A stretch of DNA of 64,000 bases from Haliclona indistincta (taxonomy: Eukaryota > Porifera > Demospongiae > Haplosclerida > Chalinidae). The stretch spans positions 6,508,087-6,572,086 of the forward strand of contig OZ024788.1 in NCBI GenBank assembly GCA_964017065.1, read 5' to 3'. This document shows positions 30,876 through 42,042 of the stretch, one piece after another. The position numbers and the translations under genes were made by a program. The notes under the pieces are model-generated. The model was not told the origin of the DNA and did no database searches. It saw only the letters and a list, made by a program, of their open reading frames with translations. Each line of letters starts with the position of its first letter. Position 1 is the stretch's first letter.

Positions 30876-32425
30876 TCAAGCCAATAGACCATCTACAGAT
30901 AGCACAAAGGGGGTGAATGAAGCATGACGATCAGCAGCAGCCTGATTGTATTTTCTTGTCTAACTCAGCTGATTTCAACACTACTTGTACGGATCTTCCA
31001 ACATAGGACTGAGCGTCAGTGTGTACCACACGAATGTCAAACAACGCTGCAGTCTGAGGCTGCCATACTCCTCTAATTCTAAGATCAGCCACCAGAGCAT
31101 TGATTCCCCTTGATTCATCTGATTCTCGCACAATGGGTTCGTGAACTACATCTCTGTAGGCCAAAGCTGCAATGTCACCAAGTGCATCACGCACCTCATT
31201 GTGTCTTTGTGTTACCAGGCCACCTTTCTTACAATCCAGGGCATGGCCTAGAGTAAACAATTCACCACAGCCATCACAAACGGAATGCAATCTTTCATCG
31301 AGCCAAGTAACAACAAGGATTTCTGTTTGAAGATTGGTGAAGATGGCTCTTGGGAATTGAATGCACATCTCCTAGCTGTCAGGGCTCGCCTCAAAGCCAC
31401 CACTCTACTCCCCCTTTCTCTTGTCCTTCTAAGTCACCGTATCATGTATCACCTTGTCAATCTGAGTCTAATTCGTTGCCTCGGAAGCCACACATGAGAC
31501 GCCCTATTTTTCTTCTTCTTACTCCTCCTGCTCCTCTATCCAACCCTCTCACTTCTAATCGAGCATTCTCTCACTCCTCTCTAAATTTTTCTCTACTTCT
31601 ATCTTTTATTCTAATTCTTTCTCTTCATTGAAAGTTCCTGCCCTCATCGCTTTCTAAACTCTACTAAGCCTGTACTTGTTGACCTGTTGCTAAGCATGTA
31701 CTTGTTAACCTCTTGCTCGATCTACTGTTCTCTTGTTTACTGACCTGTTCACCTAACTTTGTTTGATTCTACCTCTCCACTATTATATTCATGGCTGACC
31801 TCTTCTAACCATTCACCTATACTTGTGGCTACTGATCGGTGACTTCTTTCTTTCACGTATCTGGACTCATGCTATTCTACATTATTTTATCATCTCTGTA
31901 TACTTAATTAATTTGTTTATTCATTTGGGTACACACCTTGTATTAGCATGCATTGCTATTTGTGTGAGTCCATGCAATTTGCTAAATTATTATTTAAAAA
32001 ATAAAAAAAAAGGAATGCTTTGATAGAAGGGATCTACCATATCTCATGGCCAAAGCATCACGGAATTCACCAGCTGAAAGATCAAAATGGTGTTTAGCAA
32101 TAGGTAACACATTAAGCCAACTTGATGTTTATCCTTCGACAGCCCTTCTAATGATATGCTGCTTCATTGGATCCAGAGAGGCAGCAACATTTTCCAACAG
32201 TTGATTATCATTATCCTTGAGATGTCTTCTAATATAAGGTTTGTCATGGCTTCAACAACTGCTGCTGTGTGGTCATCAGAACTAAATTCTTCTCCTTAGA
32301 TGGCTTCGGTCATTATTTTGGTAGCTTCAACAGATGCTGTGTAGAGCAATGGAGCTGAGTCAACAGGATTTCGCACTCCCAGTCCACCATACTTAGTAGT
32401 CTGGTGGCTTAGCGTAAATTTTTGG
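30876..32425 (-). mobile_element. LINE C-terminal fragment, interrupted
   Basis: Read on the minus strand from 32425: YGGLGVRNP, then WLNVLPIAKHHFDLSAGEF, then RDALAMRYG. After the insert 31289-32011 it goes on with CDGCGELFTLGHALDCKKGG, RHNEVRDALGDIAAL, RGVWQPQTAALFDIRV. This is the zinc-knuckle and post-RT region of a LINE family abundant in cnidarians and sponges. The reading frame rejoins perfectly across the insert. Stops and a shifted tail near 30885-30925 show decay. Its end lies inside or beside the YqaJ pseudogene. Confidence 0.8.
31289..32011 (+). mobile_element. Poly(A)-tailed retrocopy containing a YqaJ-gene segment
   Basis: Starts with about 80 bases nearly identical to the YqaJ exon at 30764-30842, then switches to unrelated AT- and CT-rich sequence resembling a 3' untranslated region. 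It ends in an A-rich tail (31995-32011). Flanked by the 7-base duplication GGAATGC (31282-31288 and 32012-32018). The LINE it entered is otherwise continuous. It is a 5'-truncated reverse-transcribed copy of a transcript of a related YqaJ gene, with a splice or fusion point at about 31367. Confidence 0.75.
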
Positions 32426-32789
32426 CATTATTGTTACAGAGCGGATAAAAGCACCAAATTTCTTACAGCTATTATTTAGGTCAAAATAAGTAATTTTGGC
32501 CGAGAGGCCCTTACCAAATCCTTGCACAAATGAAATGGCAGCTGCATTAATACGAAAAATGGCAAAAAAAATTTAAGTGCATTTACACATAATCCTCCAT
32601 AATTATAGCTAGTTCACATGAATTACATTATCAAATAGTCAGGTGGCTTAGTGAAATTATTGTTACGAAGTGGATAAAAGTGCCATTTTTGGTATGGCCG
32701 CTAATATCGGGCTAACAATAGTCATAGTGTTAAAAAGTGTGTGTAATTAATTTTTGTTCAATTTGATTTTGAGATAATATAATGAGGGT
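32426..32789. other. Spacer with a short direct repeat
   Basis: GGTGGCTTAG and GCGGATAAAAG/GTGGATAAAAG-type blocks near 32405-32460 recur at 32642-32690. No gene seen. Confidence 0.4.
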
Positions 32790-33640
32790 AAACTATGAGT
32801 CCAAGTCAGGATTAGCATTGCACTTGCATCCGCAGAGTGGTGAACACCTAAGATCGTTCTTGACACACTTGCATCTTGTACAAGTTCGTTTGCAGGAACA
32901 TTTAATCAGCTCACTGCATGCTCTTGAAACCTCTGGAATGGTGATCCACACTGGAATCCAATGACCTGACTCCTTAGTCCAACCAAATTGTTCTGGAGCA
33001 GGAATTGTTGGCTGTGCTTGAGTGCAGGTTGTCCATATTCCAGCTTGATATAGTGCTCGAATGAGTGTGCTGTAGCAGGGCATCTTGTGTGGGTGGTATT
33101 TTGTCCATCGATTGTTTTTTTGGCAGAAAATTACTTTCCTTGCTTCATTAACAGAGGTAAGATGGCTTGTCCTGTCTACATAATGACAATCAGTCGCTCT
33201 ATCTCCATGAAGTGACTACTGTTTGCCTTCAAGTGCTCAAAAGTATGATCAGCAAGGTACACTAAAGTATCAGTGATCTGTTCATAGGCTTGCCGAGCCG
33301 ACTTCTTGCCTTTTCCCTTAAAAGCTGAAACAGTGTCACAACCAGACATGGCATGGAATATGGGTAGGGCTCTTGATTTAGCTTCGCCAAGGCTGGAACA
33401 GACAGCATTGATGCTGTAATAGCGAAAACTTTTGCCTGTACCAAAAGCAACCCGTCAAGGTCTGGTTGTGTCTAGACTAGGCTGAAGTATACCCCCACAA
33501 TAATATAGTGACAACATCGGTGTCTACTGTGCGTACTTGGATGATTTTCATGCCTTGCTCCAGAGCATGCAGAATGTGCACAACAATTCTTGTATCAGCT
33601 TCCTCGTGGTGTCATTTTGACATCTGACCTCTTCTTTCAC
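32790..33640 (-). pseudogene. GCDT-motif multicopy protein, 3' half, broken
   Basis: On the minus strand: HHEEADTRIVVHILHALEQG, then VRTVDTDVV near 33540. In another frame, the equivalent of FHAMSGCDTVSAFKGKGKK lies near 33330. The end is EQFGWTKESGHWIPVW, PEVSRACSELIKCSCK and a Cys-rich tail near 32800-32990. This domain order is shared by a large family of uncharacterised multicopy proteins in cnidarians and sponges. At least two frameshifts are present. Function unknown; repeat-like spread suggests a mobile or formerly mobile origin. Confidence 0.7.
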
Positions 33641-33669
33641 CACTGGATTTAACAGATTCACCTGATGTA

Positions 33670-33895
33670 ATGTATATGCTCTTCTCAAATGAACACTCAA
33701 ACTCGACAACTCTTGATGTTAGAAATGAAAACAATTCCACTTTGTTCATTGAATCACGCAAGAAATCCATCCAGTTGGTAGGCAATTTGGTAAGAGCTGA
33801 TACTTTCCTGCGTACACCTGCCGGTTGTCACGATAACTCCTTCATTGAATATGCCAATAACATTTTCATCCCTTACTTATCTAAGCAACTACGTG
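33670..33895 (+). pseudogene. GCDT-motif family, N-terminal fragment in opposite orientation
   Basis: Encodes a stretch ending DNSFIEYANNIFIPYLSKQ, which matches the N-terminal half of the same protein family as 32790-33640, but on the plus strand. It runs into the assembly gap. Either an inversion split one copy or two copies lie head to head. Confidence 0.5.
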
Positions 33896-34095
33896 NNNNN
33901 NNNNNNNNNNNNNNNNNNNNNNNNNNNNNNNNNNNNNNNNNNNNNNNNNNNNNNNNNNNNNNNNNNNNNNNNNNNNNNNNNNNNNNNNNNNNNNNNNNNN
34001 NNNNNNNNNNNNNNNNNNNNNNNNNNNNNNNNNNNNNNNNNNNNNNNNNNNNNNNNNNNNNNNNNNNNNNNNNNNNNNNNNNNNNNNNNNNNNNN
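33896..34095. other. Assembly gap (200 N)
   Basis: Exactly 200 undefined bases. ORFs crossing it are artefacts. Just after it, 34121-34180 holds a diverged direct repeat of about 35 bases (TTTGCAAGCAT...CATCTTGTTCCTTT). Confidence 1.
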
Positions 34096-34589
34096 TGATG
34101 TAGGGATACTTGGGACTTTTACATTTGCAAGCATTATTCCATCTTGTTCCTTTACTTTTGCAAGCATCATCCCATCTTGTTCCTTTCCTTTTTTAAGAGT
34201 CATCCCTACACTTTTCAGTTTTTTTATTAAAGATTTTTTACTTTACTTGTACTCTAGAGAATGAAGCTAATTTCAAGACTGTAGCTGCTTTAAACCAAAA
34301 GTGTACCTAAGCTAAGTAGAGGTGATTGAAAATCTACCTTCTTTACTAACTCTGGTGATTCTTCACTAACAGCTGCTATATGAACACGTGTTCTTCACTG
34401 TTTTATAGCTGTATGATTGAACTAACAAGAGGTGTGATCTTGGAACCGTAGTGCAAACCATGCGCCCGTGGCAGGTAAAAAGATGCCGACTCTCGTTGAA
34501 CGCAGAAACGGCATTTTGGGTGTGCGTGGGCGTACCCGTTGCAAATAAATCCTCAATGCAATAATGTATTTCCCGTACGGTTGCGATTC

Positions 34590-35533
34590 GACTGATAACT
34601 CACGAACAGAGCCTTATAACCAAAATCTTTACAATTCATTTTCAAGCAAATATCGACTTTAGCTTGTGTTGCACGTTTCAGCGCTTAGTTTTCAGCGAGC
34701 TACGAGAAATCGTTGCGACGGAATGACTGACTGACAGAATGAAGCACCTAAGGTGCAGATGCCTCGGTGGAATGTCACATTATCCACAAACACAACAATC
34801 CACAATTCCACAAATACAGCAACTTCAGATGCATGTATACAGGAATTCTGTACAGCAATCACAATGCAGTGCTTTAGTTATGCAATCAGAAGCCAATCAG
34901 TGCTGACCACAATTCAACTGGGCGTGTCTACAATGTTCTGTACAGCCCATGCATACTAGATAGCTTCCATAGCTTGCTCGCACAATTTCTCAGGACCTGT
35001 GCTGCTATCCTGTAGTGAAATTCTAACCTATAAGCTCCTTGGTAGTCAACTGTGGATAGCTTTGCCTTGAGATCGCCAGCAACAGCTCGATGGCGAGCCG
35101 GTGAGCAAATTGCGCCATAACTCACGAACAAAGCTTCGTATAACGTTTTCACATGTTCTAGAGCGAGATAATACCGTGTACTACTTGCATTGCTAGTTTC
35201 AGAGCTTAACTTTCAGCGTGCGCTACAAAACTAAGCCAGCCGTGAGCAATTCACGCTGTAACTTACGCACTAAGCTTTAAAATCAAACTTCTGAAAATTC
35301 AAATCCGAGCAAGTATCGATTTCTACCCGTGTTGCTTGTTTCAGCGATTGGTTTTAAGCGAGCTACGAGAAATCGTTGCGACGGAATGACTGACTGACTG
35401 ACTGACAGAATGACAGAATGACACCACGACTACTGTATGCCTCGTGGCTCCGCCCACCGAGGCATAATGCTTGACAACCACGACTACTATACTGTACTGT
35501 GTGCCTCGTGGCTCCGCCCACCGAGGCATAATA
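34590..35533. repeat. Inverted copy of the 19.4-kb tandem-repeat element
   Basis: The reverse complement matches units at 19600-20700 and ends with two GCCTCGTGGCTCCGCCCACC hairpins (about 35439 and 35503), corresponding to the left end of the element at 19401. Both copies share that end precisely, so it is a true terminus. Confidence 0.7.
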
Positions 35534-36941
35534 AACGCACCTAGTCTACGTACCTAGCCATTGAGTTATGATTGGGCGGGGCTGGTTAAGGCTCCGCCCT
35601 TTTTACAGCAAGATAGCTTCGTAGTTCAATCTCAGAAAAGACAGCTGCGCCAGGACTCTTGTTAGCTACAAGGCATGCCAGATGGCTTAGCCTCATGCTG
35701 GTAGTGCCGATAAGTTTATTCGTGTGAAGGTGCATGTACAACAGCCGATCAATCATATAAGACTGCAGTCTCCGAAAAGGTGAGAATTTTGCTCTGCCGT
35801 TCTATACTCGAAGGCTTGCACAAGCAATCTTCGCAGTAGTATTGATCCACTATAGTCAAGGATTAGCACATGCTGTATTGTAGACAGATTGTCCTTGCTT
35901 TCGTTCCAGTAGAGCGGTTTCAGTATGAAAAAAGAAAGTTACGGAATTACCCCCTTTCCAATTGTCGGCGTACAATCGCGGCTGCTTCGCCTACCAATCG
36001 ATTCCACTACTTGAAACTTGATATGCAGATTCTACAAAGGTAGGAGCATATACCTGTCAAGCTTGAAATTTGCTCTCTTTGCAAGACTAAAAATATTCGT
36101 CGTGGAAGCGGAAATATTACGGAATTACCCCCGTTTACCTTAATTATTAGGTAATAATTATTTTTTTATCAATGATGATTTTCATTTCTGTTTATCATAG
36201 ATGTATGGAGTCGCGAACTGTAAGCCGTTAAATTCAGACGAGCTAGATATAATGACTCGCAAGTTTGATTATGCAGGTAGTTTGTTGCTCATGCAATTCA
36301 TCCATTGTCCAAAAGACAAAAATTCCTAAAGACTTTGATAGGTCAACGATCAACTGTTCTGAGTAAGTCTGATCATATTGACACATGTACAATGTATTTT
36401 ATTGCCATGCATATAGATGTGCAGCAATCCGCAGTGCTGATTAGCAAGGAATACCACATACAGAAGTTATAAACTAAGAAACTTAGCTACGATAAACGAA
36501 CAATCCATACATGAATTTTGAAACATTATAGAGAGCTCATTTACATTAAACAACCATGTATTTGATGACACGCATTCTACGCTGCATGTACTCTACATAT
36601 TACCATTTGTAGCTACAGTTAGATAAAGACAAAGAGTAACACTATCAATTGCTAGTAAGAGTACATTGATTCCAGGAATAATTATAGCACTGAAACATGT
36701 ACATTGTATGTGTTTGTGCAAAACATCCGTTATAAAAACACATGGCGAAATCTAAATCCACTTACACAAATTCCCATCTGTCGATAATTATCATAACATA
36801 ATTATGCTTGAACACAAGGTAGGAAAGTTTAGTGAAAAAAATGAATAAGTGATGACAATGGTTTTTACTGTTTGTGGTCAAAAATTGTTAACAAATATAA
36901 CATGTATAGTCATATTAGTGACAGCTGCAGCACCATCAGTC
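35534..36941. other. Spacer downstream of the MYRF-like gene
   Basis: No convincing gene. Two TTACGGAATTACCCCC motifs (near 35938 and 36117) suggest a mobile-element relic. A short open stretch after a TAG acceptor (36201-36272, starting MYGVANCKPLNSDEL) ends at a GT donor, but nothing connects to it. I looked here on the minus strand for a missing MYRF membrane exon and saw none. Confidence 0.4.
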
Positions 36942-39935
36942 TTACATAACATTGCCGCAATCAAAGTTTTTAGCGTTTCCTAATATCTTGGTAAGTTCTT
37001 GAATAGCTCCAACACATTCCATCAATACTCTATCCTACACAACAACAAATAATACAGTAAACAAAGAGACACATGAAACACAGTAACTGCATACTTTGTT
37101 CAGTAAAAGCATGTCTCCATTCGGACATCTCTGTTGTGTTGAAAAGACACAAAAAATCATTATCATTAAAGATTCTAGTTGCTCACAGCATGATGCACTG
37201 CTTCAGGTATGATGGTCTCCACTTCTTGTGCCAGTAGTCCAACCTCTCTCCTCCCATTGCTTCTACTCCCCACTCCTGTCCTCATGCCCATTCTGTGCTC
37301 AGCCTCATTCTTGAACCGGTACTGATACAGATTCAATTTCGAAATATTTTCAAGCATCTGTGTTGTACTCAACTGAAAAGATAAAGTTACTTTGTTCATC
37401 GCACATTTTTGATTTATTCTCACTTGCATAATGTCTGTCTTTAGTCTCATGTCAGATGGCTGCAATATCTGTCCTGTCACTTGTATGTTACCATTGACTG
37501 AAAGAGCTTCTTCAGGTGAGTCTGTGTTCACACCAATCTTGCCCTGAGAAATAACACAAACATTTGATACACATAATGACGTGTGGTAACAACTGACTTA
37601 CAAAATGACAGATAGAGTCAGTCGTGGATCCTCGTGCCCAGCTGTAGTCAACATCATTGTCAAAGTTACCAGGATTAGACGCCTACATGTAACAGAAAAT
37701 GGAACAGATAAACCCTTGATCAATGCCCACCACCGAGGGTTAACTAGAAGGACTCACTCGTACAATGATTCTCTCGGAGACGTAAGCGATCACAGGATAG
37801 TGTCCACTCTGAGTGTAGGCATGTACAGACACCACTAGAGCAAAGTGCCTAAAAAGCAACAAAAATTCATCTGTGATCTTCCTGATGCACAGGTACCTTT
37901 GATCAGGATTGGGTTTGCCTCTCTTCCTCATGTTGTTAGCAGTAGTTTCACTATAGTAAGAGATACAGTAATGGAGTTTAAAAAACTTTGTTGGTATAAT
38001 TTGCATACCTAAAGTGAAGCCGACAAGCACTCACTTTGACACTCTTATCAGTAGATATCTCTATACTGTTATACAACAAAATGGTCATGAGTACTGTAAA
38101 TAGTTGCCTCACGGAAGTGACTTGTATTGTGCTTTCGATCGATCTGGTTTAGACTGCTCAATTTGAATTATTGAACTGACTGCCTCTAACTGCATGTGTA
38201 TGAACAGGATGTCATAACTGACTGCATTAACAGACCTTGATTCCGTGAAGATGCAATGCAAGTTTCTGAATAGCTTCAACACTACCACTCTAAATCGATG
38301 CAAAATGGTTAGTTTGTGACAAGATACAGTACTGTACTCACTGGTGTTGTGATGTAAGATGGTGCTCTTTGTAGTCTGAGCTCAGCTGTGACCTAAGATC
38401 AATACAGAACCATTATATTGTAAACGACTGAATTTTTTGTATTTTTGTACAGACATTAGTAATGTGTGAAGAATTTTGCACTAGACATACCTGAAAATGA
38501 TTTTTCTTTTGACAGACAAAGCACTCGTCCACAGGAGAGTAGAAAAACCCTTTCTCTGCTTCCACTGACAGTTCGATATCTGATGAGCTTCTAAATAAAG
38601 CCAAACCCTAGTAAATGCACAAGAAAAGCACACAAAGTCTGAGTCTCACATTGGTTCAAGTGTTGAGTCACATGTTACTGCCCAGCTGTCTATCAGGAAT
38701 GCCTGCCATGTCAGTTTCTGAGGAGGAGCATCAGTTTGTGTGAGAGTGGAGTCAACAGTAGCTTGTGGTTCAACAGGATAGACTTCTCCACTAGTACCAG
38801 TAGTGAGTGAGGTAGCAGCACTATCACTGTAATCTGTAGAGCAACAAGATTTGACAATAAAAACTGCACATATGCACAGCAAAACAGTAGCTATAACAGG
38901 TACAGCAGATTTGGCTTCAGTTCGAAAATTGTGTATTGTTTATTGTGTGCAATTGCAACAGTTGATAGTCTATAAGCTACACGCCATACGCAGTTTTTGA
39001 ACGGAAGTAAAATTCGCTGTAGCAAAGTGAAAGCTAGTAACTATAAAGACTTCAATTGACAATGTAGTACAGTGGATTTCTAGACTGGTAAATAGAGAGG
39101 GTGTCTACTGTGTTTTTGAGATTCCTGTTTGTGAATTGCTTACCTGTGCAAGTGTTGTTAGCTAGAACAGTATCCATTCCAGGATCATAGTTATGTCCAA
39201 TCTTTCTCTTTTTCTTCATCCTCTCTGTTCCAAGGTGTCGAGTCAGTGCCTTCTCCACCACAACTGGCGAGGAAGAGGATGAAGAAGAAGCACTTTGATA
39301 AGAGACAGCAGCCATTAGAGGAGTCTGCTGTGAGCAGCTAGTTACACCAGTAAAGTCATGCTCAGCGAGGGAAAAGGCCTTCACCATGTTGCCACCATCA
39401 TAGGGTACTGAAGTGTACGCTGATGTGACCTAACAAATTTACAATGAGAATGATAGCGACAATGGTGTCTGAAAGGTGTAATGACATTCATTGATCAGTA
39501 CCAGTTAATCAATGAATTTCATCAGACAATGACTTGTACAAATGTGCAAGTTACTCTAAAACTGAACATTAATTTAAGTTTATACAATAATTATTTAGTA
39601 TACGTACTGTATAATTTTTTTATGGATAGGTATAAGAAAATGCACGGGATTTTCTTGTATTGCTAAAACAGAATGTCGATTTCGAGTCAGTAAATCGCAA
39701 GCATATTGTCACTGATATCTTTATTCATGCATTGTTTAATGTAGAGAACTAACGTATTTGTGCATAAAGGTGATTTTAGATAACTTAATGGTATTACTAA
39801 ACAGTCTCTTACTGATTGTTCTGATGTTGGGTGATGAAGCGGCATCACAGAGGTGTCGTCCATCTTGTGTTGTTGCTGGTAGTCAAGTGGTAGAGGAATG
39901 GTCACCATGGGGCATCCCTGACTAGCTGCAGCCAT
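36942..39935 (-). CDS. MYRF: MYRF-like transcription factor (NDT80 domain plus self-cleaving ICA domain), no membrane helix
   Basis: Fifteen exons in transcript order: 39813-39935, 39144-39429, 38650-38833, 38491-38590, 38342-38392, 38236-38289, 38113-38189, 38009-38065, 37897-37950, 37758-37848, 37602-37682, 37424-37543, 37187-37372, 37095-37130, 36942-37034. Predicted 530 residues, all phases consistent. A basic cluster (MKKKRK) precedes the NDT80-like DNA-binding domain (about 180-360: CFVCQKKNHFQ, IEQSKPDRSK, SETTANNMRKRGKPNPDQR). Residues about 387-510 are the peptidase S74-like intramolecular chaperone domain; the Ser416/Lys421 dyad in QPSDMRLK is intact, and LLAQEVETIIPEAV follows. Known MYRFs are membrane-tethered, trimerise and cut themselves to release a nuclear N-terminal part. 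Here a stop comes about 20 residues after the domain, so helix and luminal tail are absent. The stop overlaps GTTATGTAAGA, which could act as a splice donor to unseen exons. Confidence 0.9.
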
Positions 39936-40641
39936 TACCTAGCCTTCAAACAGTACAATAGCAGTTTAGTTGCAGCAGAATCTCTAGCCTGCACTGTGGA
40001 AATAAATACAGAGAGAGGCTAGGTAAAGCACCAAGTTATAAAACAAAATATCACTGGTATAGTTCTCAGAATGGTTAGTAGACTTCAACTATGCCCACTT
40101 GGTAAACAGCAATGTAAGTATTTATCACTACTTCTCTGTATAAATACGGGACTATTCTTTTGCTATGTACAGGAAGACTGTAGATTGCTAGTAATGAGTA
40201 GTTCGGAGTACTAGTATTAGCGGGTTTTGGGAGAATCGCCTCAGGTTTCAATGTGTGGTGTATGAATTTGTTTGGGAACGTTGCGCGCGAAATCCTATGA
40301 ATATCGTTATGGAGCAAGAAAATGTGCTTCCAAAGCAGTGCACTGCAATCACAATACACTCACTGCACTGCACATCACTAGATCGAAAGACTTGCTCGCA
40401 GAATGCATGCAATGTACTGCAGACGTGATGTGAACAACAGACAGAAATTGTAACTAGCTAAATCAAATTTAACTCACCGATTGCTTTGTCTATAAGCAGA
40501 GGTACTGTATACACAAAATCTCCAGTGCACTGCTGCAGTACTGCCGTTCCGATTTGCTGCATGAACCTGCTTTTTATGTTTGCAGAGCGAAGCCATTGCG
40601 CACGTGATTGAACCAAGTTTGACCACGCCCTCAAACTGAAA
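39936..40641. promoter_or_regulatory. Shared divergent promoter region of MYRF-like and PDHX-like genes
   Basis: The MYRF-like ATG (39935) and the PDHX-like ATG (40642) are head to head. On the minus strand a GT donor (CAATCG|GTGAGT at 40477) and an acceptor before 39940 suggest a non-coding first exon of the MYRF-like gene near 40478-40580. That leaves about 60-160 bases as a common promoter. Reading through that exon in any joined frame meets a stop, so it is untranslated. Confidence 0.5.
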
Positions 40642-41038
40642 ATGGCGTTGGCTGCTTGTGTTTTGAGGAGAACTGCGCTTGCAACTCGCTGCGTTTCTTC
40701 GCCTCTATCGAGTAAGCTCAGCTTATGGAACTTAGCTATAAGTTTGTCTAAATTTTCTCTGATTTGCAATAGGTGCAGAGAAATGGAAGTGCTTGAAAAC
40801 ACTAGGTTCCGCAGCTGGATTTCACTCGACTGCAGAAAGACAACAAGCTGCTGGGTAAGCTGGAGCTTCCTGGTACTACAACTTAGCTCCTAACACTCTC
40901 TGTTATCGTACAGCACGCCTGCATTGTCGCCAGCTGTGAGACACCTTGTGGTCACGAATGGTATTGATCCCTCAAAGATCACACCAACTGGACCAAAGAA
41001 TAGGCTACTGAAAGAGTAAGCAAGCAGACTAGTTAAGA

Positions 41039-41123
<85 letters not shown>

Positions 41124-41451
41124 GCAGAGATGTTCTCAAGTACATAGAGCAGCAGAAAGGGGAGTCATCGTCTGATTCCTCTGCTCCGTACACTGACATA
41201 CCACTGTCAGCCATGAGGAAGACAATAGCAAAGAGAATGACACTATCAAAGGTACAATAATAAATTGAGTTCTGTGGTTTGTGGTGTCCATTGTAGTGTG
41301 TCTAGCTTGATCCCATTATACGTGCAGTTAATATGGAACTGAGAATTTCTTCAACCTCAAAGCAAAAGAGCTTTGCTAGATTTTCCATCTTAAATTCTAC
41401 TTCTGATTTTTCAGTTGCTCACTTATACAGTCTCCCGCCCATCTTCCATCC

Positions 41452-41541
<90 letters not shown>

Positions 41542-41950
41542 GACCACTATTCCATACTGCTATGCTTCTACTGACTGTGTGCTGGATGACTTGTTGACCA
41601 TCAGAAAAAAACAAATGAAAGGTAACTCACAGGACGCTATACCAAAACACGGTTTATACATTTTTCACACACGAATTAAGCATGTAACTGTCTGTAATTT
41701 TGTCAGTTTGCCAGCTAACTACACAGCAGTTACATGTACTTTCTTTTCTCAGAGGAGAAAGTAAGATACACCATTAATGATGTCGTCATCAAAGCAGCTG
41801 CCCTAGCTCTGCAAGTTGGTAGAATCACTCACTTTCTCTCTCTCCCTCCTTCCTTCCCTCCTCCTTCCCTCCTTCCCTCCTTCCTTCCCTCCTTCCCTCC
41901 TTCCCTCCCTCTCTCTCTCTCTCTCTCTCCCCCCTCCTTCCCTCCCTCCC

Positions 41951-42042
<92 letters not shown>

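Noticed and set aside
36201..36272. Possible exon MYGVANCKPLNSDEL
   Set aside because: It has splice-like ends but no partner exon, no family match and only 24 codons.
40458..40802. Minus-strand ORF opposite PDHX exon 1
   Set aside because: Crosses the promoter and a likely MYRF 5' untranslated exon. Joining it to the next exon gives a stop.
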